NCBI GenBank assembly: GCA_037389465.1
Contig: JAZARR010000123.1
Location: forward strand, 2,054,501 to 2,118,500
Source of the DNA: Baylisascaris procyonis
Lineage: Eukaryota > Nematoda > Chromadorea > Rhabditida > Ascarididae
DNA: 64,000 nucleotides
Direction of reading: 5' to 3'
Positions 53,601 through 62,699 of the stretch are shown one piece after another; positions within the stretch are counted from its first letter, which is position 1; every line of letters starts with the position of its first letter. Under the pieces are notes generated by a model. It searched no databases, had not been told where the DNA came from, and worked only from the letters and a program-made list of their open reading frames with translations. A program made the translations under genes and the position numbers.

Positions 53601-56600
53601 TTCAGATGCCTAGATCGTGCTAAGAATTGATGTTTACTAGGAAAGATGGTACAATCAAATGTGAGCTTTTTCCGCTCAAATTTGGCGATACTGTAGCTTT
53701 AGCGGCTCCTCAGTTGTGACTATCGACTATATAAACAGCCAAGTACAAAAAGCACATATCGTGCCATCTCTACTGGCGCGTTTTAGTAGAAATGCGGTGC
53801 TTGTGTCTGGATTGAAAAATTACATCTTGTGAATGCAATTTTTCAAAGAAATGCGACAAAAAAATGAATCGTTTATGAAAGAATTTGTGAGCGGTCGAAT
53901 CAACTGAAATATAGAAGCATTATTCCACATCTTTTATTACTTGCTAGCAGTTTGTGAATAACTAGTACTGTATTGTCAGTCGAATGTAAAGGCACATATT
54001 GTGCCGACAACTCTTGATGCATTTTGCCCGATTTTAATTGCCGCCTAAAACACGTTTGAATTGCTCGAAATTAAGCCCTTCTGCAACAATAAACAAATGG
54101 TCCAATTGAATATCTTCAATGATTGCAATGTTATTCGTGTCTTAAATTATATTATTTCAAACATACTATAGATCGAAATCGGCGATAGTGAGTGTGAGAA
54201 GATTTGGTGGACTAGGTGCAACGACGACAATTGTTGGTGGTCGTTGTGCGGTTACTCGTAATGCGTAAATTTGTACACATCCTTCTATGAAGCATTGTTG
54301 CTCATTGGGTAATGTTATTTGCATAACACTACGACCATAAAGATAATCTGAAAAAAAAATGTTATTCACCTGACGCATAATCAAATCTATAAGAAGGAAA
54401 TCGTTTCAGTAAGGAAATGCGAAACCGAACAATTTAAAATAAGCGTTTCTTAAGGATGAATATATTTCGTGCAAGAGTGTCGATTGTTCTTGCGTACATC
54501 AGCAAGTAAATTAAAGAAGAAAACAATGACATCATGCTCGCCCTATAGACGTAAATAGTGGATTGATCACCTATCTCCCTGATAACACAGGTTTTGCAGG
54601 AGAAGATGGATAAAGTAATCTTTGTATAGAAACTCAGATATATAGATGGTTTTAATCCCCCCCCCCCCTAAGAAAAATTAAAGTGGTTTTCTGAGTTATA
54701 AACGTTGAGTTACTTTATTACTATTCATTTTTTCATTACCTTCATACATTATTTACAATATTACTGGTTACTTCATAGAAATAGAAAAACATATGAAAAA
54801 AGAGGTGCAAAATTGTTGACGACCTGCAGCAAATTTTCCTTATAAAAACTTTCTTATTTACAAGGATATCTATACAGCCAACAAAACTAAGTCCATTCAC
54901 CTCTCGAATGATACTGGTATTTAATCCTCATCAATTAAATTGATAAGCGACAATTAAATGAAGCCGGATTATATTTTGTTTATATATTCATCGATTATAA
55001 AAAATAAACATTCATGAGTAATAAATATCTATCAGCGTAATTTGCATATTTAGCCTTCAGTGAATGCTTAACTCCTTGAAAATTGATATTCGTTTCATTT
55101 CGATTTATTTGAATTTTCTTTAGCTACAACTTGCGCCAGAATAGCCGTCTTATTTAGCGATGCGAAATGTGTGAATTTGGTTACGTTTGGTTTGTTCTGC
55201 CGCTCATTTCATACAGAAATATTTTTCTCTTTTTTTCGATGAAAGGCGCAAAATTTTAACAGTTAAATCATCGATCGTTTATTACATATATTGAAAATTT
55301 TTTATACATTTAATAAAATATGAGTCAAAAAAGGAAATATGAGAAGAATAAAGTATGCAAAATTTTCATCATTCTATCAAAAATATTTCTTCCTATTGCA
55401 ATGTTTTGTGAACAATTGCGACGCCATAATCGATCAATGATCGTAGAGAATATGTTTTCTATCGCAGCTGATGTATTTTCTTCTTCGAAGAAATTCATTT
55501 AAAAACGCTTAATTATTTCATATCAATGCAATCATCAATGATTCAATGAATGCAAAAAAAAGAAACTTATTTTTACTCATTGATATATAGAATCCTCTGA
55601 ATAATCGATGAATTTTTTTTATGCATAAAAATAGATTTTATTCATAGGCGTAATAAAAATATCATCATCGTAAAAAAATGTAATGCGTTAAGGAATTCCC
55701 CATTTTTGTTTCGTATCCGAAATGGTGTAAACAAAGAAATTTTAATGGGACAACATTCCTCGCTGCTGCAAATGCAACAAACGAATTTGACGGACGAATC
55801 GTGTAAATATTTCAAACATTCAGCAACTATCTATGTGTAGCTCCTGATATTATTTTCTTAAATGGAAAGTGATGAAAAAAGTGAGGTGAATGAGGGGAGA
55901 GGGAACTGGGCGGAAATCTTTCAAGGTGCAATATTTTAAGTTGAGAACGCCATATGAACACTAAGAGCGGATATGAAGATGAACGGATATGTACGCGTAT
56001 TCGCTTATCCGCCTGATAGTTTCAATTCGACAAGCGATATTTGCAAGAATGCTACATATAATCTATAGCGGGATTGATAACCTATATTTCAAATTAGTAT
56101 CGTCGTTAAAGTTGACTTTTTTTAGCATTTATCAGTTATTATCAGTTATTAGAGTTTACCAATATTGGCATTACAGTTGGCAATTAAACAGATATCAATA
56201 TTAACAGTAATTTATCAGTTTCGAAAAAAAACATTCGACAAATAAAAGCGTTTGTAAATTTTCGTCTAAAATAGAATTTTGCAAATGACCAGGCGGTTAC
56301 TATAAGAGAACTCGTATTAAATATGCAAATTTTATCTAATGAAAAGCTCTGTTTCGAAATCATGCGTCAATATTGTCGGAGTCGTATTAGAATCATGAAG
56401 CTTCAACAATATTAGTTCAATGCAAGAAAATGCTCAATTATGGGTGAATGCAATTGAAAATATTATAAGAACGATAAGAAAGTAGCGACGCTTTATGATA
56501 AAACAGCGTTTCCACATTGAATGAACCTTCTTATTTATTTTGTTTATTTGTTTATTTATTTGCTTAACTATGCTCGTGATATATTCATTACTAGAATATT

Positions 56601-57402
56601 TGCAACAACCCCTTCCTCTCTTTAATTTCAGTATTTTGATAAAAGGCAATGTTTAGAAAGTACCATTCCACTGAGTCGTTGATTGTTTCTTGAATGCCTT
56701 CGCTGAGAAAATACACCCCAAGTAGAGGCATAATGAATTCTTACGGTATTCTGCTGTTTCAATACCACTCAAAAACATGTCAAATTCGTGGAGCGTAGAT
56801 AGCTCGGTGATGTTCATTGCCCATAGAAAAACTAGTTCTCAAAAAGGATTCACCTGAATGGATCAGAATAACAGTATGCATGAAATTATACTCTTTGCAG
56901 ACGATCATATACTGCGTTATGCACTTTGATCACAACAATTTAACTCATAAACACTGGTACCCATGGCCTTAATCTCCCTTTCCCCAACTCCCTCCCACCC
57001 TCCTCTCCCCTCTAGGGAGAGTTGTTTCGCATATTTGAGAGGTCATTGTTTATATGAGACACTTATCGCGATGAATTGACGCTTAAATCAGCTGTAGGGA
57101 GGGAAAGCATGCCCATTACATGATCCGTCGATGCGTCAGCTTTAACTATCGCTTTCGTATAAACTATTTCAACTGACATTCTCCGCAGAAAACAACATGA
57201 ACGGTCTATAAAAACCCAAGATACATTTACAAGTGACGACGGACTCAAGGACATTGCTGCGATGTGTCCTTCTTGTGGTATGATTGATAGGACCAGCCGG
57301 CTGTAGGAGTACTTGTGAAGCAAAAGTAACGGTACGTGTTTAACGCTTTTTTTCAACGCCCAATAAAGTGTATGTCGAGAAGGTCCAAACACGTCCGCGA
57401 GA

Positions 57403-57465
<63 letters not shown>

Positions 57466-59479
57466 GTGAAAACTAGAGAATTGTGCTTATTCTACAACAT
57501 GCTATTCCTCTCTAGTGAATGACAACTTTGAATCCCACTATCAGCAATATTAAAAAAATGTCTCGTATACAAATAATATCTAAATAAGATAAATACCTTC
57601 ATTCTTTTACTTTTTTTGCTAATCTTTTGAGAAACTTTTGTGAAAAAATTTTACGGCCATTCTGAGCTAATCTCAATATAAATTTGAATATGCCGATATC
57701 AGTTGGTAATTTGAATTTGTGACCCACTTTGTGACGATTTAAAAATCTGAAGAGATGCCATAGAACACGTCCTGAATGTTTTTTTCCGATTCGAATTCGA
57801 GATTTTCAACAGAAAAAACTAATAGGCAATTTAATATGCCAGAAAATTTATGAGTGGAAAATTTTCAATTAAATTTCGTCGATTACTCGAAAATTCTGTT
57901 CAATTTTCGTTGAAAATTTATTCTAATTATTTATTATCTGCATTTGTCAAAAGTTAAACACTTTTGCTCGAAGAAATATAGGCGATAGCATTTTTGATTA
58001 ATTCATTGGTTTTCATTTCATATTTGCGCACAATTTATGCAAATGTGAGATTTGCAATGAACGCACTATCTTATATGGTTGAGGATCCAGTGTGAACGGT
58101 CATATATGCAAAACGAATCGTCTGCAGCATTGCTAGGGCATGGAAAAAAGTTAGCAAAAGTAAGGAATGAGGAGTGGAAGGTAGGAGGACAGGACAGGTA
58201 TAAGGATCTATTTTTCATTTGCGGTAAAAAATGATTCATTCTTTTGCGTTGAAGACGGTGTAATGCGACGCACACTTTACGTACTTCACCGATTGGCAAC
58301 TAGTCAAAATAACGCTAATAACACACATACTTTAAATTTGCATGACATGTGTTCTTTATAATGACGTCATTTAATACCAGTGACTTCAGATGGAAGCAAT
58401 TACGCTTTGTTATTGACAAATGAGAACTAGTTTCTTTTATTGCCTAATTTTGGTAGAAAAAAATTGATGTGAAATATTCTATCGAAAAGCTCAACTCTGA
58501 AATATTTTTGGAGGGTGTAATTTTTATAAAATTTTATAATAATAGGTAAATAGCTATCAAAGATATGGTGTTTAACTGTGGATGGCCAACATTTTCGCAT
58601 TATTCCTCTCTTTTTCGTTTTTGATAAAAAAATATCACAGCAAGCAATCGATTTCGTTTATTGCAGTCTTAAATGGTTTTTAAACTTTTCTATAAAATCG
58701 TTTTCTGCTCTCTATTAATCATATGTAATTTTGTTTTTTTCACAACGGTGTTTTTAGGGAAGAAAACAGCGAAGAAGATCTCCGATGAGGTAGTAGTTAC
58801 AAAAAATCGGGAATGAGAACAATAACGACGATATCCTGGTTATCGAAAATTCTCCAAAACTTATAGGGGATTTTTCCGAAAAAGTCGAAATCCGGGATTT
58901 TTGAGATATCAAAAGCAGGATGCGTCTAAATGAAGTCAAAATTGCTGAATATTTAGAAGGGTATCGCTGACCTTAGGTCTGTTGGCTACTTACCTCGCAT
59001 GACCATAAGGCATCATCTATCGTTTGGAAGAAACAAAGAAATTCTTTGCAGCAATAGCACTCATTGAAAGTAATACTTGCTAATGTTGGATAAAAAGTAA
59101 CGCCTCATATGATGGGTTTCTTTTAAAAAAACTTTGAAGTTGTTGCCTGGCAAGAAAGCTTTGCAATTATTTTCCACAATCATGCGTTAATTTGTTGTCA
59201 GTGCTAGCAAAGGACATATAAATAAGTAGAACAAAAATCGCAAAATTGGGTGCCAAAACTATCGCATGATCACTCAATAATAATTTTCTAAGTAACAAGG
59301 CTAAAATATGATTAAAACAGACCAACAACTCGTGATGACTGAATGAAGATTCCATCGCTGAGGCGAATTCGCATCGCCGATTTAACGGGTGCATATTGTG
59401 CTAATACCAGTCCACCATAGTGAATGCTAATGATTGGAAATAGAACCTGAAAGAGTGGTATAAAGATGAACGAATACAT
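44326..59479 (-). CDS. Secreted BPI/LBP/CETP-family lipid-binding protein, 11 coding exons
   Basis: Coding exons on the minus strand: 59,479-59,323; 54,347-54,167; 51,724-51,481; 50,294-50,151; 49,795-49,732; 49,447-49,281; 48,814-48,698; 47,598-47,486; 46,385-46,198; 45,667-45,539; 44,618-44,326. All junctions are GT..AG with matching phases, totalling 1,797 nt (598 residues plus stop). The family binds lipids such as lipopolysaccharide or lipoproteins using two similar barrels. Visible are a signal peptide (about 1-27), an N-terminal BPI half (about 33-345), and Cys168/Cys210, whose 42-residue spacing resembles the conserved BPI disulfide. The C-terminal half (about 359-590) includes the KMLELLFSEYTVNTLL and RVRLTQE-TITVYLEG blocks that align with BPI strands. 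Mammalian members are about 480 residues; the extra length is largely residues 243-319, a basic insert. The ligand is unknown. Confidence 0.88.
44619..45538 (-). other. BPI intron 10, with G-quadruplex-type tract
   Basis: This intron has no exon that I can support. It contains a G-rich tract at 45,334-45,354 on the plus strand (antisense to the gene): runs GGG, GGGGG, GGG and GGG separated by 1, 1 and 5 bases. Confidence 0.7.
45539..45667 (-). CDS. BPI-family gene exon 10
   Basis: Acceptor is GATTTAG; donor is G/GTAAGT, phase 1. Residues 459-502 read TITVYLEGRALFYLEG then IGVIPFEATVVAKMK, the strands that in BPI follow the P-x-L-x-V-x-P turn. Confidence 0.9.
46198..46385 (-). CDS. BPI-family gene exon 9
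   Basis: Acceptor is GTTGCAG; donor is CAAG/GTAAGC, phase 1. Residues 396-459 include IAALVFRIGSQTPVFEKLL, a Cys419/Cys425 pair (TSCQLDEVC), and PEAGEKYPNRQLEMIVRTT, matching BPI LPEVAKKFPN-type sequence. Confidence 0.9.
46386..47485. other. BPI intron 8 with a gene-like island (46,480-46,980)
   Basis: The plus strand has a 128-codon ATG frame at 46,591-46,977. The minus strand is purine-rich and reads in pieces as protein-like sequence: ATG at 46,966 (MNAFDHLLIWNKMK), FDIERPFLLVRKTLTITDF from 46,920, and LDVARGVDCKDGKLVRKE lower down. The minus pieces are separated by one-base frame changes (near 46,921 and the T5 near 46,790) and a TAG. No family is recognised. It could be a decayed insertion, a nested gene, or chance. 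A G-run tract lies at 46,465-46,484. Confidence 0.25.
47486..47598 (-). CDS. BPI-family gene exon 8: start of C-terminal half
   Basis: Acceptor is ATTACAG; donor is AA/GTATGT, phase 2. Residues 359-396 run NPYTRPSSLKFVSP then KMLELLFSEYTVNTLL, the equivalent of the LGLSDYFFNTAG signature that opens the second BPI domain. Confidence 0.88.
47599..48697 (-). other. BPI intron 7, with a 14-bp hairpin
   Basis: The intron is AT-rich and has no gene. At 48,517-48,548 an inverted repeat pairs AGTGAGAT-T-AATATA with TATATTATCTCACT, with one bulged T and a loop of AAA. Confidence 0.7.
48698..48814 (-). CDS. BPI-family gene exon 7: end of N-terminal half
   Basis: There are 39 codons (residues 320-358) between acceptor TTATAG and donor AAG/GTTATT, phase 0 at both ends. 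SLMISLGVLDTSATYDKFFI and the following GVNGDVF match the BPI pattern of a Y-L-V-P strand followed by KGEF at the end of the first half. Confidence 0.85.
49281..49447 (-). CDS. BPI-family gene exon 6 (basic insert, part 2, furin-like site)
   Basis: Phase requires the acceptor CTCTTCTGTAG at 49,448, completing GAT. Residues 264-319 begin DLIQRNRENRRGRRVPNIV, giving R274-G-R-R277 (a minimal furin motif R-x-R-R), then a Thr/Val/Pro/Ser-rich stretch ending LPLGTTFNV. The donor is GTG/GTAAGA, phase 0. Confidence 0.78.
49732..49795 (-). CDS. BPI-family gene exon 5 (basic insert, part 1)
   Basis: This small 64-nt exon follows acceptor TTTCATTTAAG. It encodes KSETPRRRTRAAAVTPGRIS plus R, ending in phase 1 at donor G/GTAGAT. 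It has no counterpart in mammalian BPI. Only this frame is open across the exon. Confidence 0.72.
50151..50294 (-). CDS. BPI-family gene exon 4
   Basis: Residues 195-242 follow acceptor AATTAAG. They carry the helix NEKAEDVLQRTVCGNVQDII with Cys210, then the EGEFNTRLAKVPSAIS block that corresponds to the end of the long BPI helix and the LQ-L-P turn. The donor is CAG/GTATTT, phase 0. The basic insert begins directly after this exon. Confidence 0.88.
50295..51480 (-). other. BPI intron 3
   Basis: AT-rich intron with no supported feature. A 73-codon plus frame at 50,796-51,017 has no recognisable motif. Confidence 0.6.
51481..51724 (-). CDS. BPI-family gene exon 3
   Basis: Phase picks the acceptor at TTGAAG (51,725-51,726) rather than the nearby CACAG. 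Residues 113-194 contain ITASISGQLQLVPPIPI, matching BPI strands of the kind seen in SGNFDLSIEG, and Cys168 (LVSCYIRKG), one partner of the conserved disulfide. The donor is CAG/GTAATC, phase 0. Confidence 0.85.
53234..53241. promoter_or_regulatory. Palindromic CRE (TGACGTCA) in BPI intron 2
   Basis: This is a perfect TGACGTCA just after the purine-rich tract. It is a candidate bZIP (CREB/ATF) site by motif only. Confidence 0.35.
53305..54035. repeat. Degenerate tandem repeat, about 200-243 bp period, four copies
   Basis: A core of about 38 bp recurs with GCACATAT-type sequence starting at 53,310 (as GCTTATAT), 53,509, 53,752 and 53,992, spacings 199, 243 and 240. The core runs GCACATATCGTGCC, a variable stretch, then a CTCTTCTGGCGCATTT-like end. 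In copies 3 and 4 the first part forms (G)GCAC-N5-GTGC(C). Sequence between the cores is strongly diverged. Confidence 0.65.
54167..54347 (-). CDS. BPI-family gene exon 2
   Basis: Acceptor is a T-run ending TTCAG; donor is TA/GTATGT (phase 2). Residues 53-113 include MQITLPNEQQ, a Cys71-x4-Cys76 pair not typical of mammalian BPI, PPTIVVVAPSPP, and the start of strand IADFDLY. It joins exon 1 as GAT and exon 3 as TAC. Confidence 0.82.
54657..54668 (+). repeat. C12 homopolymer
   Basis: Twelve consecutive C bases in AT-rich DNA. The length may be uncertain in a long-read assembly. Confidence 0.85.
56982..57000 (-). other. G-quadruplex-type tract (C-runs on plus strand)
   Basis: Runs CCCC, CCC, CCC and CCC are separated by 4, 1 and 1 bases. 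The gene-sense (minus) strand carries the G-runs, in BPI intron 1. More C-rich sequence follows to 57,012. Confidence 0.65.
57404..57461. repeat. (TA)29 microsatellite
   Basis: There are 58 bases of uninterrupted TA dinucleotides. The tyrosine/isoleucine open frame it creates on the minus strand is not a gene. Confidence 0.97.
58061..58300 (+). other. Gene-like island with a 42-codon plus-strand ATG frame
   Basis: ATG at 58,106 opens MQNESSAALLGHGKKLAK and continues EEWKVGGQDRYKDLFF to TGA at 58,232-58,234. The frame is open without ATG from 58,061. The minus strand is also open here (58,299-58,066). The island is purine-rich and GC-richer than its surroundings, within BPI intron 1. No family is recognised; low confidence that it is coding. 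Confidence 0.2.
58362..58369. promoter_or_regulatory. Palindromic CRE (TGACGTCA) in BPI intron 1
   Basis: This TGACGTCA is flanked symmetrically to ATGACGTCAT, the optimal 10-bp CRE/ATF palindrome. It lies about 1.1 kb downstream of the BPI start codon in gene orientation. It is a candidate enhancer site by motif only. Confidence 0.4.
59323..59479 (-). CDS. BPI-family gene exon 1: signal peptide and start of N-terminal half
   Basis: ATG at 59,479 gives MYSFIFIPLFQVLFPIISIH then YGGLVLA, a hydrophobic leader with likely cleavage after Ala27. SAMRIRLSDGIFIQSSRVV follows and aligns with the opening helix of BPI. The exon ends at donor G/GTCTGT in phase 1. An in-frame ATG at 59,503 and a possible acceptor TTTCAG at 59,447 (implying a 5' exon) are alternatives; I chose 59,479 because it gives the cleanest leader. 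Confidence 0.7.
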
Positions 59480-62400
59480 GAATGTACAGTTACGTGCATG
59501 CATTGTGAATGCCCTTTCGGTTACCACTTAGGATCAGTAAAATTCGATGTGTCGATTATTCACCCAATTTTCAACAATTTTCAGTCATCCAACGCCTCTT
59601 CTATCCCTTTTCGCAAGGAGGCGCCCGTAGATAATATTTCGTTGCTTTAAAAAAACTACTTAATTCAATAAAATTGCATTGATGATATCAGTGATGATCA
59701 TCATTGAAGTGTTCAGACATTCCCTAGAGCGATCCTAGAACTTGAATACTTGATCTTTGGTCAAAATCATTTGCCCTTATCGAAAAATAGAAGTTCAATT
59801 TGTGTAAATGTAGAAGAATTGTGAATACCCCGCAACAACTTAAATAATGAATAGTGGGAAAATCCTCTCTATTCGAGTTCCCATCCACAATTGCTATTTT
59901 ATTTCTAATAGTGTGCATTTTCAATACAAAATGCACTTTTTAAAACAAGAAAATATTCTCAAAATGGTCACTACATATGTTATTATATATTTGCCCATAG
60001 AGGTGGTTGTTTTCACCTCAGTTCGCCTCGAAAATATTTTCAATCTACTCAACGCATAGGAATCCAATTAAGTTTATTTGTTGAAAGGTGCAATGTTTAG
60101 AGGATTCTTTATACCTCGTCAGGTTGGAAGAAGTGGTCTGTTTTTTTTTGGCCCGAGCAATAACAAACGAGACATCAAAGATTATTTCACTACACACTAA
60201 AAAATGGTGAGATGAAGTGAAAAAAAAGAAGTGAAGACTGTGAACGAAGTCTAAAAGTCATATAACTGCATGCAAAAGAAAGAAAAGAACTAGAGAAACT
60301 TGGTGGATGAAAAGAGTGACGTTAATACACTTTTGTAAACTTGCAAGATTTGACTACCGTAGTCGTTCATTCGGCGTCAACATATCTACTGTAAAATGAA
60401 TAGGCAATTATTGGCCGATGCACATAGATTATTGCCATCAGTTTCATTTTTGACTTACTCTTTGATAGATTTCCAAATGCGCTTACCGAGGAAACAAGTG
60501 GGGAACTTGTTTATTCGAATATTTCCCTATTAACAAACTCTTTTTATTTATTGCCTAAAGCTGAATGTTCATCTCCTATCTTCCCTTCTGTTACAACGTA
60601 GCGGCCATATCGAGCAACATTTTCATTCTTTTTTCATGAGCTAGTGTACTAAAATACTCATATAGTTGGTAGCATACTCAAATGGATAGAAGTAATCTAC
60701 GAATAAGAAACGAATTGCTTATATTTAATATTTATATATTTATATTTATATTCGTATTTACATTTATATTTATATTTATATTTTTATTTTTATTTTTATT
60801 TTTATATTTCATAGTTGATTTGGCATGGAACAGAACTTTCTCAAATGCTAATTCCTACAGGTAAAATTAGTATCAGTGTTTTATATAAATCATAAAAAAC
60901 CATTCTCAAGCATTCTGCAATCGACAATGACACTAGAGAAAATCACTCTAAAGCTAGCATCGAAATAAATTCTCGATTCTTTTCTCTATTTTATTTCCTG
61001 TAAACATGTGCATGTCGGGTGGAAATCACTCATAATAACGGCTGATTATAAAATAAAGAAAAAAAAGACAACAGGCGGATTCACGCATGCTATTCTCTCC
61101 GCATTTCCGCTTAGAGATATTTTCTGCTTAACGTGACAACGGCATGAGCAGCAGATTTTGTAGAATTAGTGAAAAAAAGTACATTCTACCGTCTTGAAAA
61201 ATTAGCAACAAAATTTTGGCAATTTTCCCATTTTTGAAAATTTCCACATTTAATGTGGCATCATCTATAGATTTCAATATGTAATAGAGTGCATCCTTAT
61301 ATTCGAATGTATGAAATTCGGTCGAATTCAATGTATATCTCTTCACTGAATCTTTCGCCGAGAAATACGCATTTCACCAGAAGAAAACTTTTCGTTGAGG
61401 ACATTTTTTTCATCGGATGCAGTCAATTTCCGCATTCAATTTCTTTTAATAACGAAATTCGAAAACAAAATCGTAAATTTAAAACCGATTTACGAGAAAA
61501 GAGATAAAAATATCGTCTATTTAATGAGAAAAAGAATTTTTGCATATTTGAAAAAAAATCGTTATTTATTAATTCGACGAAAACTATTACTATATATTAC
61601 TTTTATTCAAATTTGCTCGATTATGAAGTAACTGTTGTTTCAATAATTTAATCTTATCGTTGTTCGTAGGGAAATTTTTTTTTTTTTTTGCATTATCATC
61701 AGTTTTAAACGATTCTAACGATTTTTATTTGTTTATTGGTCTAGCTCTTGAATTATTTCTATAAATTCCTGGAATAATTAGACAAAAATAAGATCCCTAG
61801 AATAAGAGCTTCTCGAAATCTAGATAAACATGAGAAATTTCTTTCGATTTTTTTTCTTCGCTTTTGAATGGAACTTGAAATTCATCTTTGGTGCAAAAAA
61901 ATATAACGGCTGCAGAATTAATCAGTGGCCGTTAATCTGTTCGATAAAGCATAAATAAAGAACAAAAATCAATGCATTTTCTGGATTTAAAAAAATAGGT
62001 GGAAATAATTGATACTTTAAAAGAATCAAGGGGATTTTTCGAGAAAAGTAATGTCAACAATATTGCTGGCACAGTTTTTCTGAACAGTTCAGCTGTTTTT
62101 TTTTTTGGCTTAAACTTTATAAAACATAAGTTTGAAAGTTGCTAATAGAATTTTTTTAAAAAAATCAACGAAGTATTGACTAAAATATCATTTGTTCACG
62201 AAGAAAAGAATTCTTATTTTCCTGATTAATTCCTGAATCAGGATCATCGGAATAGTGGAAGTCAAAAATTGAGTGGATAAAATGAAAAATTTCAATATTC
62301 TCAAATTTTCATGTTCACTTTTTCTCTGAATGAACCAAGAATGAATAAGAATGGAGTGTTTTTAAGCTACAAATTATGCTATTCTTTTATACAACAAAAA

Positions 62401-62490
62401 TCCACTTTTTCACATATTATTTTGAAAAATGAATAGAAATGCAATAAAATTTGAATTTTTCTACTGAGTTAATTTATCGCCGAATTCAAT
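59480..62490. other. Upstream region of the BPI gene
   Basis: No supported gene. The promoter of the BPI-family gene should lie in the first part of this segment (minus strand), but I cannot point to a TATA box or a definite transcription start. Short frames at 61,128-61,631 on both strands are AT-driven. A T/A-rich repeat lies at 60,721-60,809. Confidence 0.55.
60721..60809. repeat. TATATT / ATTTTT low-complexity repeat
   Basis: Period-6 T/A-rich sequence: TATATT-type units up to 60,780, then four ATTTTT-type units. Confidence 0.85.
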
Positions 62491-62497
62491 CGTTTAA

Positions 62498-62662
62498 ATG
62501 ACAACACAATTGGGCGAATTTTACGATCGCTTTCTTATGTGTTCACTAGCAACATTGAATGTTTTTCTTCTCGACAACGTAATCAACGAACATCAAATTG
62601 TTTCAACAAAGGGACAGATACGTCTTTTTCTATTGCCGAAACCGGAGGAGGCCCACGATTGA
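62498..62662 (+). CDS. Small plus-strand open frame, 54 residues, uncertain
   Basis: ATG at 62,498 opens MTTQLGEFYDRFLMCSLATL, continues with INEHQIVSTKGQIRLFLLPK and ends EEAHD before TGA (62,660-62,662). Composition is protein-like, but the same DNA is also open on the minus strand (62,697-62,583), so at most one reading is likely real. No family is recognised. Confidence 0.22.
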   Translation: MTTQLGEFYDRFLMCSLATLNVFLLDNVINEHQIVSTKGQIRLFLLPKPEEAHD

Positions 62663-62697
62663 GCGCTTTTATGAACCGATAAATCCACAGCGCACTA
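62583..62697 (-). CDS. Possible terminal exon on the minus strand, uncertain
   Basis: After acceptor CAATTAAG or TAAGTAG, a frame reads SALWIYRFIKALNRGPPPVS then IEKDVSVPLLKQFDVR to TGA (62,585-62,583). The rest of such a gene would lie to the right, partly or wholly outside the window. It competes with the plus-strand frame over the same bases. Confidence 0.22.
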
Positions 62698-62699
62698 CT

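Larger units (their letters stand above)
51725..54166 (-). other. BPI intron 2
   Basis: The intron contains the degenerate tandem repeat at 53,305-54,035, an A16 run (53,141-53,156), a purine-rich tract (about 53,184-53,217) and a palindromic CRE (53,234-53,241). A plus-strand ATG frame of 99 codons (52,665-52,964) has no family match that I can see and is probably chance. Confidence 0.6.
54348..59322 (-). other. BPI intron 1 (about 5 kb)
   Basis: This is the longest intron of the gene and a usual place for regulatory elements. It contains a C12 run, a TA microsatellite, a quadruplex-type C-run tract, a palindromic CRE at 58,362-58,369 and the gene-like island at 58,061-58,300. No missing BPI exon is needed here, since exons 1 and 2 join in phase and align continuously with BPI. 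Confidence 0.7.

Noticed and set aside
57063..57464. 133-codon minus frame beginning with an Ile/Tyr repeat
   Set aside because: Its start lies in the TA microsatellite and the rest has no splice or family support.
59692..59703. 12-bp palindrome TGATGATCATCA
   Set aside because: It lies in locally repetitive TGAT-rich sequence where such palindromes arise easily.
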